Below, in pieces: positions 48,795-63,335 of a stretch of 64,000 bases of DNA; the first letter of the stretch is position 1, and each line of letters begins with the position of its first letter. The translations under genes and the position numbers were made by a program. Location: positions 4,414,001 through 4,478,000 of the forward strand of contig CATNEN010000039.1 of the NCBI GenBank assembly GCA_950097015.1, written 5' to 3'. Under the pieces are notes generated by a model, which saw only the letters and a program-made list of their open reading frames with translations, ran no database searches and had not been told where the DNA came from. This stretch comes from Macrostomum hystrix. Lineage: Eukaryota; Platyhelminthes; Macrostomidae.

Positions 48795-50366
48795 ATGTGG
48801 GAAGACGATGCTTGTGACTTTGGCGGCCAGACCAACGGCGATTCCGGAGACTCCGGACTGGACAGCGCCGGAGCCCTTGACCTGGGCCAGTCGGAGCTCA
48901 TGTACGGCACCTTCATGGACCCGACGGTAGCCTGCAGTAGCGTTGCCTGGGATGGCCGATTTGGCTTGAACCAGCTTCAGCCGCCTCATCATGACAATGA
49001 GTATCAGCAGCACGGAATTCAACAGTTTTCAGCCGGGCTCCGAAGCGACGATCAAGACGATGCAGTCAGGGTTGCAGCCAGCATCGATAACTCAGCAGCT
49101 CTTCACGCCGTCAGGGTCGATGATCCGTCAGAGGAGAGCAAAGTATTCTGGGCACAAGAGGCTGCTTCAGCCACCGCCAGAGCTTCCGCTGCTGCTAATG
49201 CTGCTGCTGTTGCTGATGCAGCAATTAATTCTTCTCGGTCCATGCAACAACATTGTATGCTGCCTTCCGTGCCAGAACTAACGAGCTGGTGGGGCTCGGG
49301 TGCGTCTACACGTCAAGCCGTCAGTAGAGGCGGCAACGGCGACGAAAGAGGCGTCGACGGCGTTGATGACAGCGAAGCTTCAATCGGCACCCACTGGACG
49401 CCAGGCATTGCGAATCACCAGCAGCAGCCGCAGCCGCCGCCATCAACTGAGCCCGTGTCCGAGCGCGAATTCATCATCGTGCGAAAGGCCAAAACCAACG
49501 GCATCAACTGGGACGGGTCACCGGTTACCGATTCCGCAGTGGTGTACGAGTGCCGCATCTGCGGCCGCCAATGCCGCTGGCGTTCTAGCATCAGCGTCCA
49601 CGTGCGAACCCACACTGGGCGCAAGCCTTACCAGTGCCGAGTTTGCCACCACCGCTTCGCTGACAGCAGCACGCGCAAGAAGCACGAGAAGAAGACGCAC
49701 GGCTGCGTCATACCGTGCAACAAGAAGGCCGCGGAAATTGACGGCCAAATGGCTGCCACGGCGACCTCCGTCCTCCAGCAACAGTCGGAACCCAGCCCAA
49801 CCTGTCACCTGTGCTTCGCCATGCTACCAACCCAGTCGGAGCTTACCAAGCACCTGTACGAGTATCACAATCACTTAACGCCGACCGATTTCGGCGCTCC
49901 CTTGGCAGGAGCCGCCGACGAGGTACCGTTGCTTGTCACTCCGTTGAGGCGTCCCGTAGCCAGGCATTCGAGCGAGCCGTCTATCTTCCAGCAGCAGGAA
50001 CTACTCGGCGACGGCGGCTGCGGGCACAGCGTCTGGCCGGAGTTTGACGACGCCTGCAATCAGAATCAGCAGCATTCCCAGATGCAGCACCTTCAGCTCC
50101 AACATCGTCAGCAGCAGCATCAGCAGCAGCGCCTGGTTGGCATTCCGCTGCCCGCTGTGTCGCAGAGCGCAGCTGCTCGCGAAATCGACCAAAACATCGG
50201 CGCGGTTGATCAGCTGCCGGAGCACCAGCAGGACGGGCAGGACCTGCTCTATCCGTACGAGATCGGCTGCCTGGGCCGCGACCTGCATGGCATTGAGAGC
50301 ATCCTGGATGAGGGCCGGCTGACTAGCTACAATCAGCACCTGGAGTTTGACAAGCTGGACTGGTGA
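48795..50366 (+). CDS. C2H2 zinc-finger protein, probable transcription factor, intronless
   Basis: 523 residues. Two tandem classical fingers lie at about 251-302 (YECRICGRQ...HVRTH and a TGRKPYQCRVC...H..KTH linker/finger) and a separate C2H2 finger at about 336-359 (CHLCFAML...HLYEYH). The linker TGRKPYQC is close to the TGEKPYxC consensus, so DNA binding by fingers 1-2 is likely. The N-terminal half is acidic (WEDDACDFGG...), with Ala- and Gly-rich stretches. A His/Gln-rich tract lies at about 420-452. The C-terminus is acidic and hydrophobic (DLLYPYEIG...EFDKLDW) and might act as an activation region. I cannot place it in a named family. The frame is uninterrupted; the ATG sits just after a GC-rich leader. 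Confidence 0.85.
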   Translation: MWEDDACDFGGQTNGDSGDSGLDSAGALDLGQSELMYGTFMDPTVACSSVAWDGRFGLNQLQPPHHDNEYQQHGIQQFSAGLRSDDQDDAVRVAASIDNSAALHAVRVDDPSEESKVFWAQEAASATARASAAANAAAVADAAINSSRSMQQHCMLPSVPELTSWWGSGASTRQAVSRGGNGDERGVDGVDDSEASIGTHWTPGIANHQQQPQPPPSTEPVSEREFIIVRKAKTNGINWDGSPVTDSAVVYECRICGRQCRWRSSISVHVRTHTGRKPYQCRVCHHRFADSSTRKKHEKKTHGCVIPCNKKAAEIDGQMAATATSVLQQQSEPSPTCHLCFAMLPTQSELTKHLYEYHNHLTPTDFGAPLAGAADEVPLLVTPLRRPVARHSSEPSIFQQQELLGDGGCGHSVWPEFDDACNQNQQHSQMQHLQLQHRQQQHQQQRLVGIPLPAVSQSAAAREIDQNIGAVDQLPEHQQDGQDLLYPYEIGCLGRDLHGIESILDEGRLTSYNQHLEFDKLDW

Positions 50367-50709
50367 CTTTGAGCTGAAAAGAATGATTGGCTCACCTGAC
50401 CTGGTTCATCTGATGCCATAAAGTTACACGTGACAAGCACCCACTCGAGTGTCCCCATAACCATTGTTTTGTGTTTTGCCCACATTTTCCTGAAAGGCCT
50501 CCTGTTTTACTATTGAGCAGTTAACTAGCCCGTGCTGCTGATTGTTAGTATATTCAATCTTTTTATAAACAACTGCAAAAGAGTTTAACAGACTTCTAAA
50601 GATACTTCTATTGAGCATAGACAAATTCGCAATAATCTCTTCTGATAAAAATATGTTTCTGTCGTTAATTATAGTAGTACGTTCGTCTGCGCTGTTTAAC
50701 AATTTTGCT

Positions 50710-50715
50710 AATAAA
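50710..50715 (+). promoter_or_regulatory. Poly(A) signal AATAAA of the zinc-finger gene
   Basis: A canonical hexamer 344 bp after the stop in AT-rich sequence. Confidence 0.55.
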
Positions 50716-52190
50716 TCATATTCATTAATATAACTACTGGACCTGAAGATTTGCTGTTTGAGTTATGAAATTCTGAATTGCGCTTTAATATTTAGAAAAT
50801 TGCTAATAATATTCTACAGGTTGCTTTAATCGGCCTACAAATACAAATGTAGCACTTCTGTTTGTCTGAGAATGTTGAAAAAAAACCTCAAAACTAAGAA
50901 GTAAATTTTTGTACATATTTGAAGTCATATTCTGCCGTGAATTAATATTGTTTAATTAGGTATATATTTACGTGAGTACAGTCATACAGTCATAGTGTTT
51001 GACCATATGAGTGACTGAATGTTAGTGGTCTCTGTAAGCACATCCGCCCTGTCATGTCATCAGACAGTGTCTGTATGTGCTTTTAGCCCAGGTCGGCTTG
51101 TCCTATAATAATTTAATACCGTCCCCAATTTCCTGTCCTCTCAACTGTTTAACTCCCACTGAGTCCAAGCTTTAAGGCACTCTGCGGCTGACAGAATTGA
51201 AATCCCAGAACCAAATCCCGAATCCCATTCTCAATATTGACACAACTCCGCTTTTGTCTCCGTTTACCAAGGCGCGAACTGGCTTCGCACTGAGGGCGGC
51301 TGCTTACCTGCCCTCATGCACCTCTTCTCCTGTCCCGTTGAGTCAGTATAGGCTCATGCACTCCGTATGAGTGTACTCAAGAGCAGCCCAGAGCACTCCC
51401 GGCTGCAGCATATGGAGTAGAGCTGAGTACAGTCTTTGCCTTTCTATTTGCTCTTCTTTTTCTAAACTCATCGTGCCATTTTTCTCTGGTGGGACTTTTA
51501 GGCAATGGGTAGCAAATTGTTGGGTAGGGAAAGCAAGGGCAGCTCAGATTTTCTCTCCCTCCCTGTATATCTCTGATCCCCGCCAAGCCAACCGTTGTTT
51601 GGTTGTCATGGGCGACAGCAGCGACTGGGGCGTTTACAACCTGTCCCTGCGCACGCGAGCTGGCGGGGACGACGGGGCGAAGAAGGGATTTGAGGAGCCG
51701 GGCTATGCGGGGAAGAAAACTAGGTTGGGTAATTGTCCCTACGCCCGTCTCTCCCTCTGAAGCCGGTTCTCTCGCCCGCAACTCCCCAGCCCATATATCG
51801 CCTGCTCCCTCAGAGCTCTTCCCAAGCTCCAAGCTAATTCCCTAAATTGCGATCTGGCCGAGAACCAAGTTCGGGTACGTGTCACCGAGATTATCCCACA
51901 TTACTGCCCCTTTGTTCCTATTTGTCATAGAATTTTTTAGATCACCTCTCCAAACCCGCTAGAAAAACTAAATTCAGAGGTGAGTTTAGCTGCTCGAGTT
52001 GCCTAAATGACACATCTCAATTGGTCTTGTTCGTTGTCTCACTATACTTCGAAGTATACAGAAATTAGAAGTTTTTCTTGTTCATTAAAATAAATATCGA
52101 AGAACAGAAGAATTACAAAAGTCCCTCTCTAACCCCTGAACTCAACTGCCAATAATGAGCACAGATCGAAGCTTCCGATTCGTATAAGCT
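50716..52190. other. Spacer
   Basis: No recognised gene. ORFs on both strands at 51371-51845 are overlapping and lack domain or codon support. The right end abuts a SINE. Confidence 0.45.
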
Positions 52191-52191
52191 A

Positions 52192-52520
52192 AGGGGTGAG
52201 TGGCAGAGCGCTCACCGCGTTTGCCTCTCGCACCAAGGTCCCTAAGTCCGATTTCGCGGCGAAGCCACATTCATTAAGGGCGCAGCCGTGGAGAGAAGGC
52301 ACGGTGAAAGTGCACACTGCCTGACGATGAGATAGTCAGGGCAGATGTACACCCCTGTGTGAGCGTGTGCCTGCGAGCGGTATCTGTGTGCGTGTGTGCT
52401 CAGGAGTCAGCGAAGTGGGCAGATTTGCCTCCTCGCTGGCTGCGGGTCTAAAGTCACCAAATGATGTGCCATTGCCCGCAGCCCTCCTGTAACTATTATT
52501 ATTATGATTATTATTATTCC
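52192..52520 (+). mobile_element. tRNA-derived SINE, family 1, with (ATT)n tail
   Basis: The head has a pol III A box (GAGTGGCAGAGCGC) and a B box-like AAGTCCGATTTC about 40 bp later, spaced as in a tRNA. A body of about 220 bp and a 3' tail of ATT/ATG triplets (52494-52520) follow. The body recurs in inverse orientation at 62795-63085, which confirms a dispersed family. Confidence 0.8.
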
Positions 52521-52640
52521 AATACACTAAAAGAAGCAATTAAACCAGACCTGTGACCATCCGGCACATTAGCATTAAAAAAATATTTAATGATGAACAA
52601 CCTGCACAAAAGCAGCAGTCACGTGTAGGCAGACTGCTAA

Positions 52641-55600
52641 ATGGATCAGAACAGAGTGCAGCCAATTAGCGAGCAGCAGCAACAGCAGCAGCAGCAGGAG
52701 CAGCAGATGGCCCACCATAACTTGCAGATGCAGCAGCAGCCACAGCAGGGCAACGGGGCCTACGTCAATCCCCAGATGCAGCATCAGCAGCCGCTGCCGC
52801 CGCCGCAGGGTGGCTACGCTGGGCCCTATGGCAATCCACAGCTGCAGCAGCAGCACATGATGATGCCGATGCAGCAGCAGCAGCCACAACAGCAGCGTCA
52901 GGAGCAGCCGTGGATGCAGCGGCCGACAGTGGCGAATTGTCCAGCCGGACTGGAATATCTGACCCAGCTGGACCAGGTGCTCATCAAGCAAAAGAAGGAA
53001 TTCTTCGAGAGTGAGTCACGTTAAAGCACCTTTAACTCATTCGCTTTGACGACTTTTTTATAACGGGCGGACTTTTTAGCATCTGGGCAATCAATCTAAC
53101 AGGTAGGATCTCACTCTAGGATTCTACAATTAGTGAAAGGTGGGATTCCTCTCTGATGGACAGGTAGGATTTCTCTCTGATGGACAGGTAGGATTTCTCT
53201 CTGATTGACAGGTAGGATTCTTCTCTGATGGACAGGTAGGATTCTCTGATTGACAGTTAGGATTCCTCTCTGATTGACAGGTAGGATTCTCTGATTGACA
53301 GTTAGGATTCCTCTCTGATTGACAGGTAGGATTCTCTGATTGACAGTTAGGATTCCTCTCTGATTGACAGGTAGGATTCTCTGATTGACAATTAGGATTC
53401 CTCTCTGATTGACAGGTAGGATTCTCTGATTGACAGTTAGGATTCCTCTCTGATTGACAGGTAGGATTCTCTGATTGACAGGTAGGATTCTTCTCTGATG
53501 GACAGGTAGGATTCTCTGATTGACAGTTAGGATTCCTCTCTGATTGACAGGTAGGATTCTCTGATTGATAGTTAGGATTCCTCTCTGATTGACAGTTAGG
53601 ATTCCTCTCTGATTGACAGTTAGGATTCCTCTCTGATTGACAGGTAGGATTCTCTGATTGACAGGTAGGATTCTCTGATTGACAGTTAGGATTCCTCTCT
53701 GATTGACAGTTAGGATTCCTCTCTGATTGACAGTTAGGATTCCTCTCTGATTGACAGTTAGGATTCCTCTCTGATTGACAGTTAGGATTCCTCTCTGATT
53801 GACAGTTAGGATTCCTCTCTGATTGACAGTTAGGATTCCTCTCTGATTGACAGTTAGGATTCCTCTCTGATTGACAGTTAGGATTCCTCTCTGATTGACA
53901 GTTAGGATTCTCTCTGATTGACAGTTAGGATTCCTCTCTGATTGACAGGTAGGATTCTCTGATTAACAGGTAGGATTCTCTGATTGACAGGTAGGATTCT
54001 CTCTGATTGACAATTAGGATTCCTCTCTGATTGACAGTTGGGATTCCAATCTGATGGACAGGTAGGATTTCTCTCTGATGGACAGGTAGGATTTCTCTCT
54101 GATTGACAGGTAGGATTCCTCTCTGATGGACAGGTAGGATTCTCTGATGGACAGGTAGGATTTCTCTCTGATTGACAGGTAGGATTCTCTGATTCACAGG
54201 TAGAATTCTCTGATGGACAGGTAGATTTCTCTCTGATTGACAGGTAGGATACCCATACATAAACATGTCAAACAGATATAGAAAAATTTAGGCATATACT
54301 CTTTCTGATGTAAAAAATCGAAATTGCTTGCTTGTGTCATTGCTTGTGTCCCTAATGTACTTTTAGATTCCAAAAAAGTTCACAAATGCATATTTAACTG
54401 TTAAATTGCAGTGATGTCTGGCTTCGAGATGCAGAATAAGTACGTGGTGCAGAACTCGCTCGGACAGCGAGTCTACTTTGCCAAGGAGTGTGAGTTCAGA
54501 TGGGGCATTGTGGCTTTCAATTGTTATCTGTCTCAAACAAATGGTTTTCTGCATCTTAGATCCATTCGCATATAATATACCAACTGTATTCAGTGGCTTT
54601 TCACAAGCTAAAACACTTTAACAGCAAAATTTTAATTGTATCAATAAAAATCCCTCATAATCATTAGAAATCCCTCATTATCATTAGAAATCCCTCATTA
54701 TCATTAGAAATCCCTCATTATCATTAGAAATCCCTTAGAATCATTAGAAATCCCTTTTTGTATCTTTAAAAATAGTTAAAATCCGAATGACAGAAATCCC
54801 AATGATAGTAACCCCAATGATAGAAATCCCAATGACAGAAATCCCGATGATAGTAACCCCAATGATAGAAATCCCAATGATATAAATCCCGATGATAGAA
54901 ATCCCAATGATATAAATCCCGATGATAGTAACCCCAATGATAGAAATCCCAATGATAGAAATCCCAATGACAGAAATCCCAATGATAGAAATCCCAATGA
55001 TAGAAATCCCAATGATAGAAATCCCAATGATAGAAATCCCAATGATAGAAATCCCAATGATAGAAATCCCAATGATAGAAATCCCAATGATAGAAATCCC
55101 AATGATAGAAATCCCAATGATAGAAATCCCAATCCCAAGATAGAACTCTCGAAGAAAAAATCAATCAGAAATCTCGAAAATGCTCGCATCCAATCCTGCA
55201 GCCTCCGACACCTGCGTCCGTCAATGCTGCGGACCCCAGCGTCCGTTCGAGTTGGCCATCGAGGACAACTTCGGTCAAGAGGTGATCCACGTCAGCCGGC
55301 CCTACAAGTGCATGTGCTACCACCAGGTTTGCTCCTGCTTGAAGTGCTGCTTCGATGAGGTGACTGTGGAGGCGCCGCCTGGCAACAGAGTCGGCAAGGT
55401 GGTGCAGGTCTACGGCTCTTGCCAGGCGATGTACCACATCTGTGACGAGAGCGAAAACACCGTCCTGATCATCGACGGGCCCTCCTACATGAAATGCTAC
55501 TGTCCGGGCGACGATATCCCGTTCAGGGTGAGATAGTGCGGGGAATTCTTCCCACTCACTTCCCGACTGTGTTTGTGAATTCTTCCCACTCACTTCCCGA

Positions 55601-57675
55601 CTGTGTTTGAGAATTCTTCCCACTCACTTCCCGACTGTGTTTGAGAATTCTTCCCACTCACTTCCCGACTGTGTTTGAGAATTCTTCCCACTCACTTCCC
55701 GACTGTGTTTGTGAATTCTTCCCACTCACTTCCTAACTGTGTTTGAGAATTCTTCCCACTCACTTCCTAACTGTGTTTGAGAATTCTTCCCACTCACTTC
55801 CCGACTGTGTTTGTGAATTCTTCCCACTCACTTCCCGACTGTGTTTGAGAATTCTTCCCACTCACTTCCTAACTGTGTTTGTGAATTCTTCCCACTCACT
55901 TCCCGACTGTGTTTGAGAATTCTTCCCACTCACTTCCCGACTGTGTTTGAGAATTCTTCCCACTCACTTCCTAACTGTGTTTGTGAATTCTTCCCACTCA
56001 CTTCCTAACTGTGTTTGTGAATTCTTCCCACTCACTTCCTAACTGTGTTTGAGAATTCTTCCCACTCACTTCCTAACTGTGTTTGTGAATTCTTCCCACT
56101 CACTTCCTAACTGTGTTTGAGAATTCTTCCCACTCACTTCCTAACTGTGTTTGAGAATTCTTCCCACTCACTTCCTAACTGTGTTTGAGAATTCTTCCCA
56201 CTCACTTCCTAACTGTGTTTGCGAATTCTTCCCACTCACTTCCCGACTGTGTTTGCGAATTCTTCCCACTCACTTCCCGACTGTGTTTGCGAATTCTTCC
56301 CACTCACTTCCCGACTGTGTTTGCAAATTCTTCCCACTCACTTCCCGACTGTGTTTGTGAATTCTTCCCACTCACTTCCTAACTGTGTTTGAGAATTCTT
56401 CCCACTCACTTCCTAACTGTGTTTGAGAATTCTTCCCACTCACTTCCCGACTGTGTTTGCGAATTCTTCCCACTCACTTCCCGACTGTGTTTGCGAATTC
56501 TTCCCACTAACTTCCCGACTGTGTTTGCGAATTCTTCCCACTCACTTCCCGACTGTGTTTGCGAATTCTTCCCACTCACTTCCCGACTGTGTTTGTGAAT
56601 TCTTCCCACTCACTTCCTAACTGTGTTTGAGAATTCTTCCCACTCACTTCCTAACTGTGTTTGCGAATTCTTCCCACTCACTTCCCGACTGTGTTTGAGA
56701 ATTCTTCCCACTCACTTCCCGACTGTGTTTGAGAATTCTTCCCACTCACTTCCTAACTGTGTTTGAGAATTCTTCCCACTCACTTCCTAACTGTGTTTGC
56801 GAATTCTTCCCACTAACTTCCCGACTGTGTTTGCGAATTCTTCCCACTCACTTCCCGACTGTGTTTGCGAATTCTTCCCACTCACTTCCCGACTGTGTTT
56901 GCGAATTCTTCCCACTCACTTCCCGACTGTGTTTGTGAATTCTTCCCACTCACTTCCTAACTGTGTTTGAGAATTCTTCCCACTCACTTCCTAACTGTGT
57001 TTGAGAATTCTTCCCACTCACTTCCCGACTGTGTTTGCGAATTCTTCCCACTCACTTCCCGACTGTGTTTGCGAATTCTTCCCACTCACTTCCCGACTGT
57101 GTTTTTGAATTCTTCCCACTCACTTCCCGACTGTGTTTGTGAATTCTTCCCACAAAATTATTATCCGAAATTTAGCTCCTGCTTAGAAAATTTTAGCCAA
57201 CATTTGTCGAATTCCCACGCCCACTTGATGGTTCTGCTATGATATCCCAATAAATTCATTGATTCGATCGCTTTCAGCTGATGTCGAAGGATGGCGGCAA
57301 CGAGATAGGTCGAGTGTCCAAGCAGTGGAGTAACCTGCTGCAAGAGTACTTCACAGACGCCGACAACTTCGGCATCACGTTTCCGCGCGACCTCGACGTC
57401 AAGGTCAAGGCGGTGATTCTCGGCGCCTGCTTTCTGATTGTGAGTTCTGTAATTCAGGTCGAGGTTATTTATTTCTAGGAAAATTACAGAGTAATCATAT
57501 TATTGGGATATATTATGTTTGTTTATTAAGAATGCCGCTGTCATGTAGATTTTTTGCACTTTTATTACTTGATTGGAAGTTTTACATTAAGAATTAATGT
57601 AACATAACATAAGGAATTTTCTTTCAATTCAAGGACTTCATGTTCTTCGAAAGCCAAGGTCGGCAGCACCATTAA
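52641..57675 (+). CDS. PLSCR: Phospholipid scramblase
   Basis: Exons 52641-53010, 54412-54489, 55202-55527, 57278-57439 and 57634-57675 join in frame to 325 residues. The N-terminus (1-100) is Gln/Pro-rich, as usual in the family. The scramblase core starts at [15 protein letters not shown] and continues with [28 protein letters not shown] and a Cys cluster ([14 protein letters not shown]), a likely palmitoylation site. [20 protein letters not shown] follows, with the acidic EF-hand-like Ca-binding segment [12 protein letters not shown], and then the C-terminal membrane helix [18 protein letters not shown]. The family moves phospholipids between membrane leaflets in response to calcium and/or acts as a membrane-associated signalling protein. 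Introns 1-3 carry private satellites; intron 4 is short. Which vertebrate paralogue is closest cannot be decided here. Confidence 0.93.
53100..54250. repeat. 21-24-bp minisatellite filling scramblase intron 1
   Basis: Copies of GACAGTTAGGATTCCTCTCT + GATT (24 bp) mix with a 21-bp form GACAGGTAGGATTCTCTGAT + T. The array runs from about 90 bp after the donor to about 160 bp before the acceptor; the centre (53690-53910) is the most homogeneous. Confidence 0.93.
54640..54765. repeat. 20-bp repeat in scramblase intron 2
   Basis: Five to six copies of CTCATTATCATTAGAAATCC with minor variants. Confidence 0.85.
54785..55135. repeat. 15-bp minisatellite in scramblase intron 2
   Basis: About 23 copies of GATAGAAATCCCAAT, degenerate in the left third (gacag, cccgat, gtaacc variants) and nearly perfect in the right part. 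It ends about 65 bp before the acceptor. Both strands are open because the unit is a multiple of 3. Confidence 0.93.
55541..57153. repeat. 34-bp minisatellite filling scramblase intron 3
   Basis: About 47 copies of a 34-bp unit (GAATTCTTCCCACTCACTTC followed by CCGACTGTGTTTGC). It starts 14 bp after the donor, with position-specific variants ccgac/ctaac and tttgt/tttga/tttgc. Blocks of identical variant order (for example around 56140-56360 and 56720-56940) show duplication of several units at once. Confidence 0.95.
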
Positions 57676-59439
57676 ACAGACTTCGGGACTAGAGGATGAA
57701 GAAACTGGCCAAAGTTTATCTTGGATTTTATCACACAAGGACAAATGCACTAGCAACTAAAAATATTGACAGCGACCTAAAAACAATGAGCTATTAGTTT
57801 GCCTCAAAGAAACTCGGCAACTCAATGAGACGCCAGGAACATAGCCTTATGAAAAGACTCTTCGAAAATTGGTAGTGGTAATTAGATGTCTCAGCTCCAT
57901 AGCAGGAATTTTTACCTATTATTCCAAGTAATGTACATCAGCGTATTAAAACCACGGTCACGAAACCTGCGTGTTCCCCTTAAATGACAGTGTGTCCATT
58001 AGCGAGAAATTATATTGTCTTATCTGCAAGCTTTAACAAATAAAAGGTTGCGTTTAAAAAGTACAGAAACTATACTTTTGACAAAATAAAATCTGAATAA
58101 TTAATCAGCTAGCTTGTATTGAACAAAAAATTAGTTCGATATATAACAAATTAATATAATGCTAAATAATACAAATCCGTACTAGAGCATCTATCCTTAA
58201 TTACTTTGTAGATAATGTAAAAAAGTATATTTTTTTCGTGGCTACAAGCAATAATTTTTTCCTTTTTACTCAAAATTTAGCATATATAGTAGTGAACATC
58301 GCGTGCCACCTCGTGTAAACTCTATATTTATATTAATGGCTATAATTCATTTATGCGGATTGCTTCTATTTTTTCGTTGTCATAAGTTAACTTAAAAACG
58401 TACCTTTTATTTTAAAAAAAATTACATCCATAACTAAACTGATAGCTCACATAATACTTCTATGCTACAGATAGATGTAATTGAACGAAAACACAAACGT
58501 TAAAATGTTTAATGGATGTTATGCTTTAATTAATTATAACAATTATTTTTTGGAACGAAATTTGAAATGGAAGTTATTGTGTTTCTCATTTGCAATTCCA
58601 TTGCAGTTTTAATCCGACTAATTGTTACCGAACGTAATGCATCTCGATCCGCAATCTGCATGCTGTTACCGTTTTTCGGATTCGTTTTATTCTTCTTCTA
58701 CTTGCATAAAGTTTCTATTACACTTAATTGAACGAACTGTTACCTATATTTTTTATTGACATTAAAACCATGAAAACATAAAGTTATAAGTTTATTATCA
58801 TTGTTTTGCTGAAATATATAGATGAATCTTACTACAAAAAATAGAAATATTATTTCAGATTTGATCCATATGTCTATAATAGCAAACTAACAAAAACCAT
58901 CGCACAGCGGTTCGGCAATTTATGGGTAGCCAAGTATTCTTTAAAGTGCAACTTTCACTTTACATTTTCGATCTTCCTAAAGCCGTAAGTGAACAGTGAA
59001 TACGCTAGAATTGTTGCATACATGTACGCTTGTCAGAGTTCTATCACTCTCTCCGCACCACTTCATTCCGCATTTATACCTCTCTATACCTGATACTGAC
59101 TGGCTCTCTCATTAACCAGCCACACAGCCTCCTGTGTGTCTATAGGTCGGCGCATAAAAAAATTTACAACGCGGAAATTCTACAATTCTACACGTGCATA
59201 AATGCGCGTTCACTGGGCTGAAACTTCGTGCCAGACAGAAGAAGCGGAGGCTTAGCACTGAACCTGGGCGCCTCAGTCCACACACAAGATCGCGCATGGT
59301 ACCTGACAAGCCGACTGTGTCTCTGCCGCTGCTGCAACTTTCTGGAAGACCAAAGTCCGAAGACTTAAAGTATAACAAATACGAGTAGATAAATAAAAAA
59401 TACGCATTACACGAGTGTAGCTCTGATTTGCTGCTAGGC
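57676..59439. other. AT-rich spacer
   Basis: No gene recognised. The region should hold the scramblase 3' UTR (an AATAAA-containing word lies at about 58037) and, at its right end, the promoter of the cysteine-rich gene. Confidence 0.5.
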
Positions 59440-62567
<3,128 letters not shown>

Positions 62568-62665
62568 GACACCTGGACAACCAAGCCATCTGACATCCTG
62601 ACAACCAAGCCATCTGACATCCTGACGACCAAGCCATCTGACATCCTGACGACCAAGCCATCTGA
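62568..62665. repeat. 24-bp tandem repeat directly after the stop codon
   Basis: Four copies of CCAAGCCATCTGACATCCTG + ACGA in the presumed 3' UTR of the cysteine-rich gene. Confidence 0.9.
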
Positions 62666-62794
62666 CAATTACGAGACATATGAGTTGACGTCACACATTG
62701 AAAGCCAAGCTGTCAGGCAAACTGACTGTTTGCCTGTCACGAAGTTACATTTCAGATACACAAAATTTCAGCCACTTAGACAGAATTAATAATT

Positions 62795-63085
62795 TTATTA
62801 GTAATAATTTCAGGAGGGCTGCACACGATGGCACATCATTTGGTGACACTAGACCCGCAGCCAGCGAGGAGGCAATTCTGCCAAATTCGCTGACACCTGA
62901 GCACACACGCACACAGATACTGTACGCAGGCCCACACATACACAGGTAGGCAGTGTACACTTTCACCGCGCCTCGGAGGTTGGCCCTCAAGGGCATAAAT
63001 TGCACGACAAGCCCCCCAAACCTTCTCTCCGCGGCTGCGCCACAAATGAATGTGGCCTCGCCGCGTCACTCGCCATTCACCCCGA
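62795..63085 (-). mobile_element. SINE family 1, inverted diverged copy
   Basis: The reverse complement matches the body of the SINE at 52192-52520: GGCACATCATTTGGTGAC, GACCCGCAGCCAGCGAGGAG, GAGCACACACGCACACAGAT and CACTTTCACCG all occur in the same order. The AT-rich tail (TTATTAGTAATAATT) is at its left. The tRNA-like head is not conserved, and about 60 bp in the middle differ, so it is older, 5'-truncated or a subfamily. Confidence 0.8.
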
Positions 63086-63335
63086 CAAAATGATCGAACA
63101 CTTCATTACCAAGCAATTAGCTGATTAGAAATTTCATTATCACACTGCAATTTCTCGAGTGTCCGAAGGCACAAAGCGGGTGTAGCATCAGCTTGTGTCA
63201 CATTACTTCAAGTAAAAAAATATTTAAAGAAATAAATCGTCATTTGCAAAAAGATTACATTTAAAAAATTAATTATGCTTTTCTGTAAGCTTAATATCTC
63301 CTGGCTTTGATGCTGTTCGATAATGTGGAAATGCC

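Noticed and set aside
49300-50339. Overlapping long frames inside the zinc-finger gene
   Set aside because: They have no zinc-finger or other domain pattern; GC-rich coding DNA opens alternative frames.
54766-55189. Minus frames of HWDFY/LGFLS repeats
   Set aside because: They come from the 15-bp intronic array of the scramblase gene.
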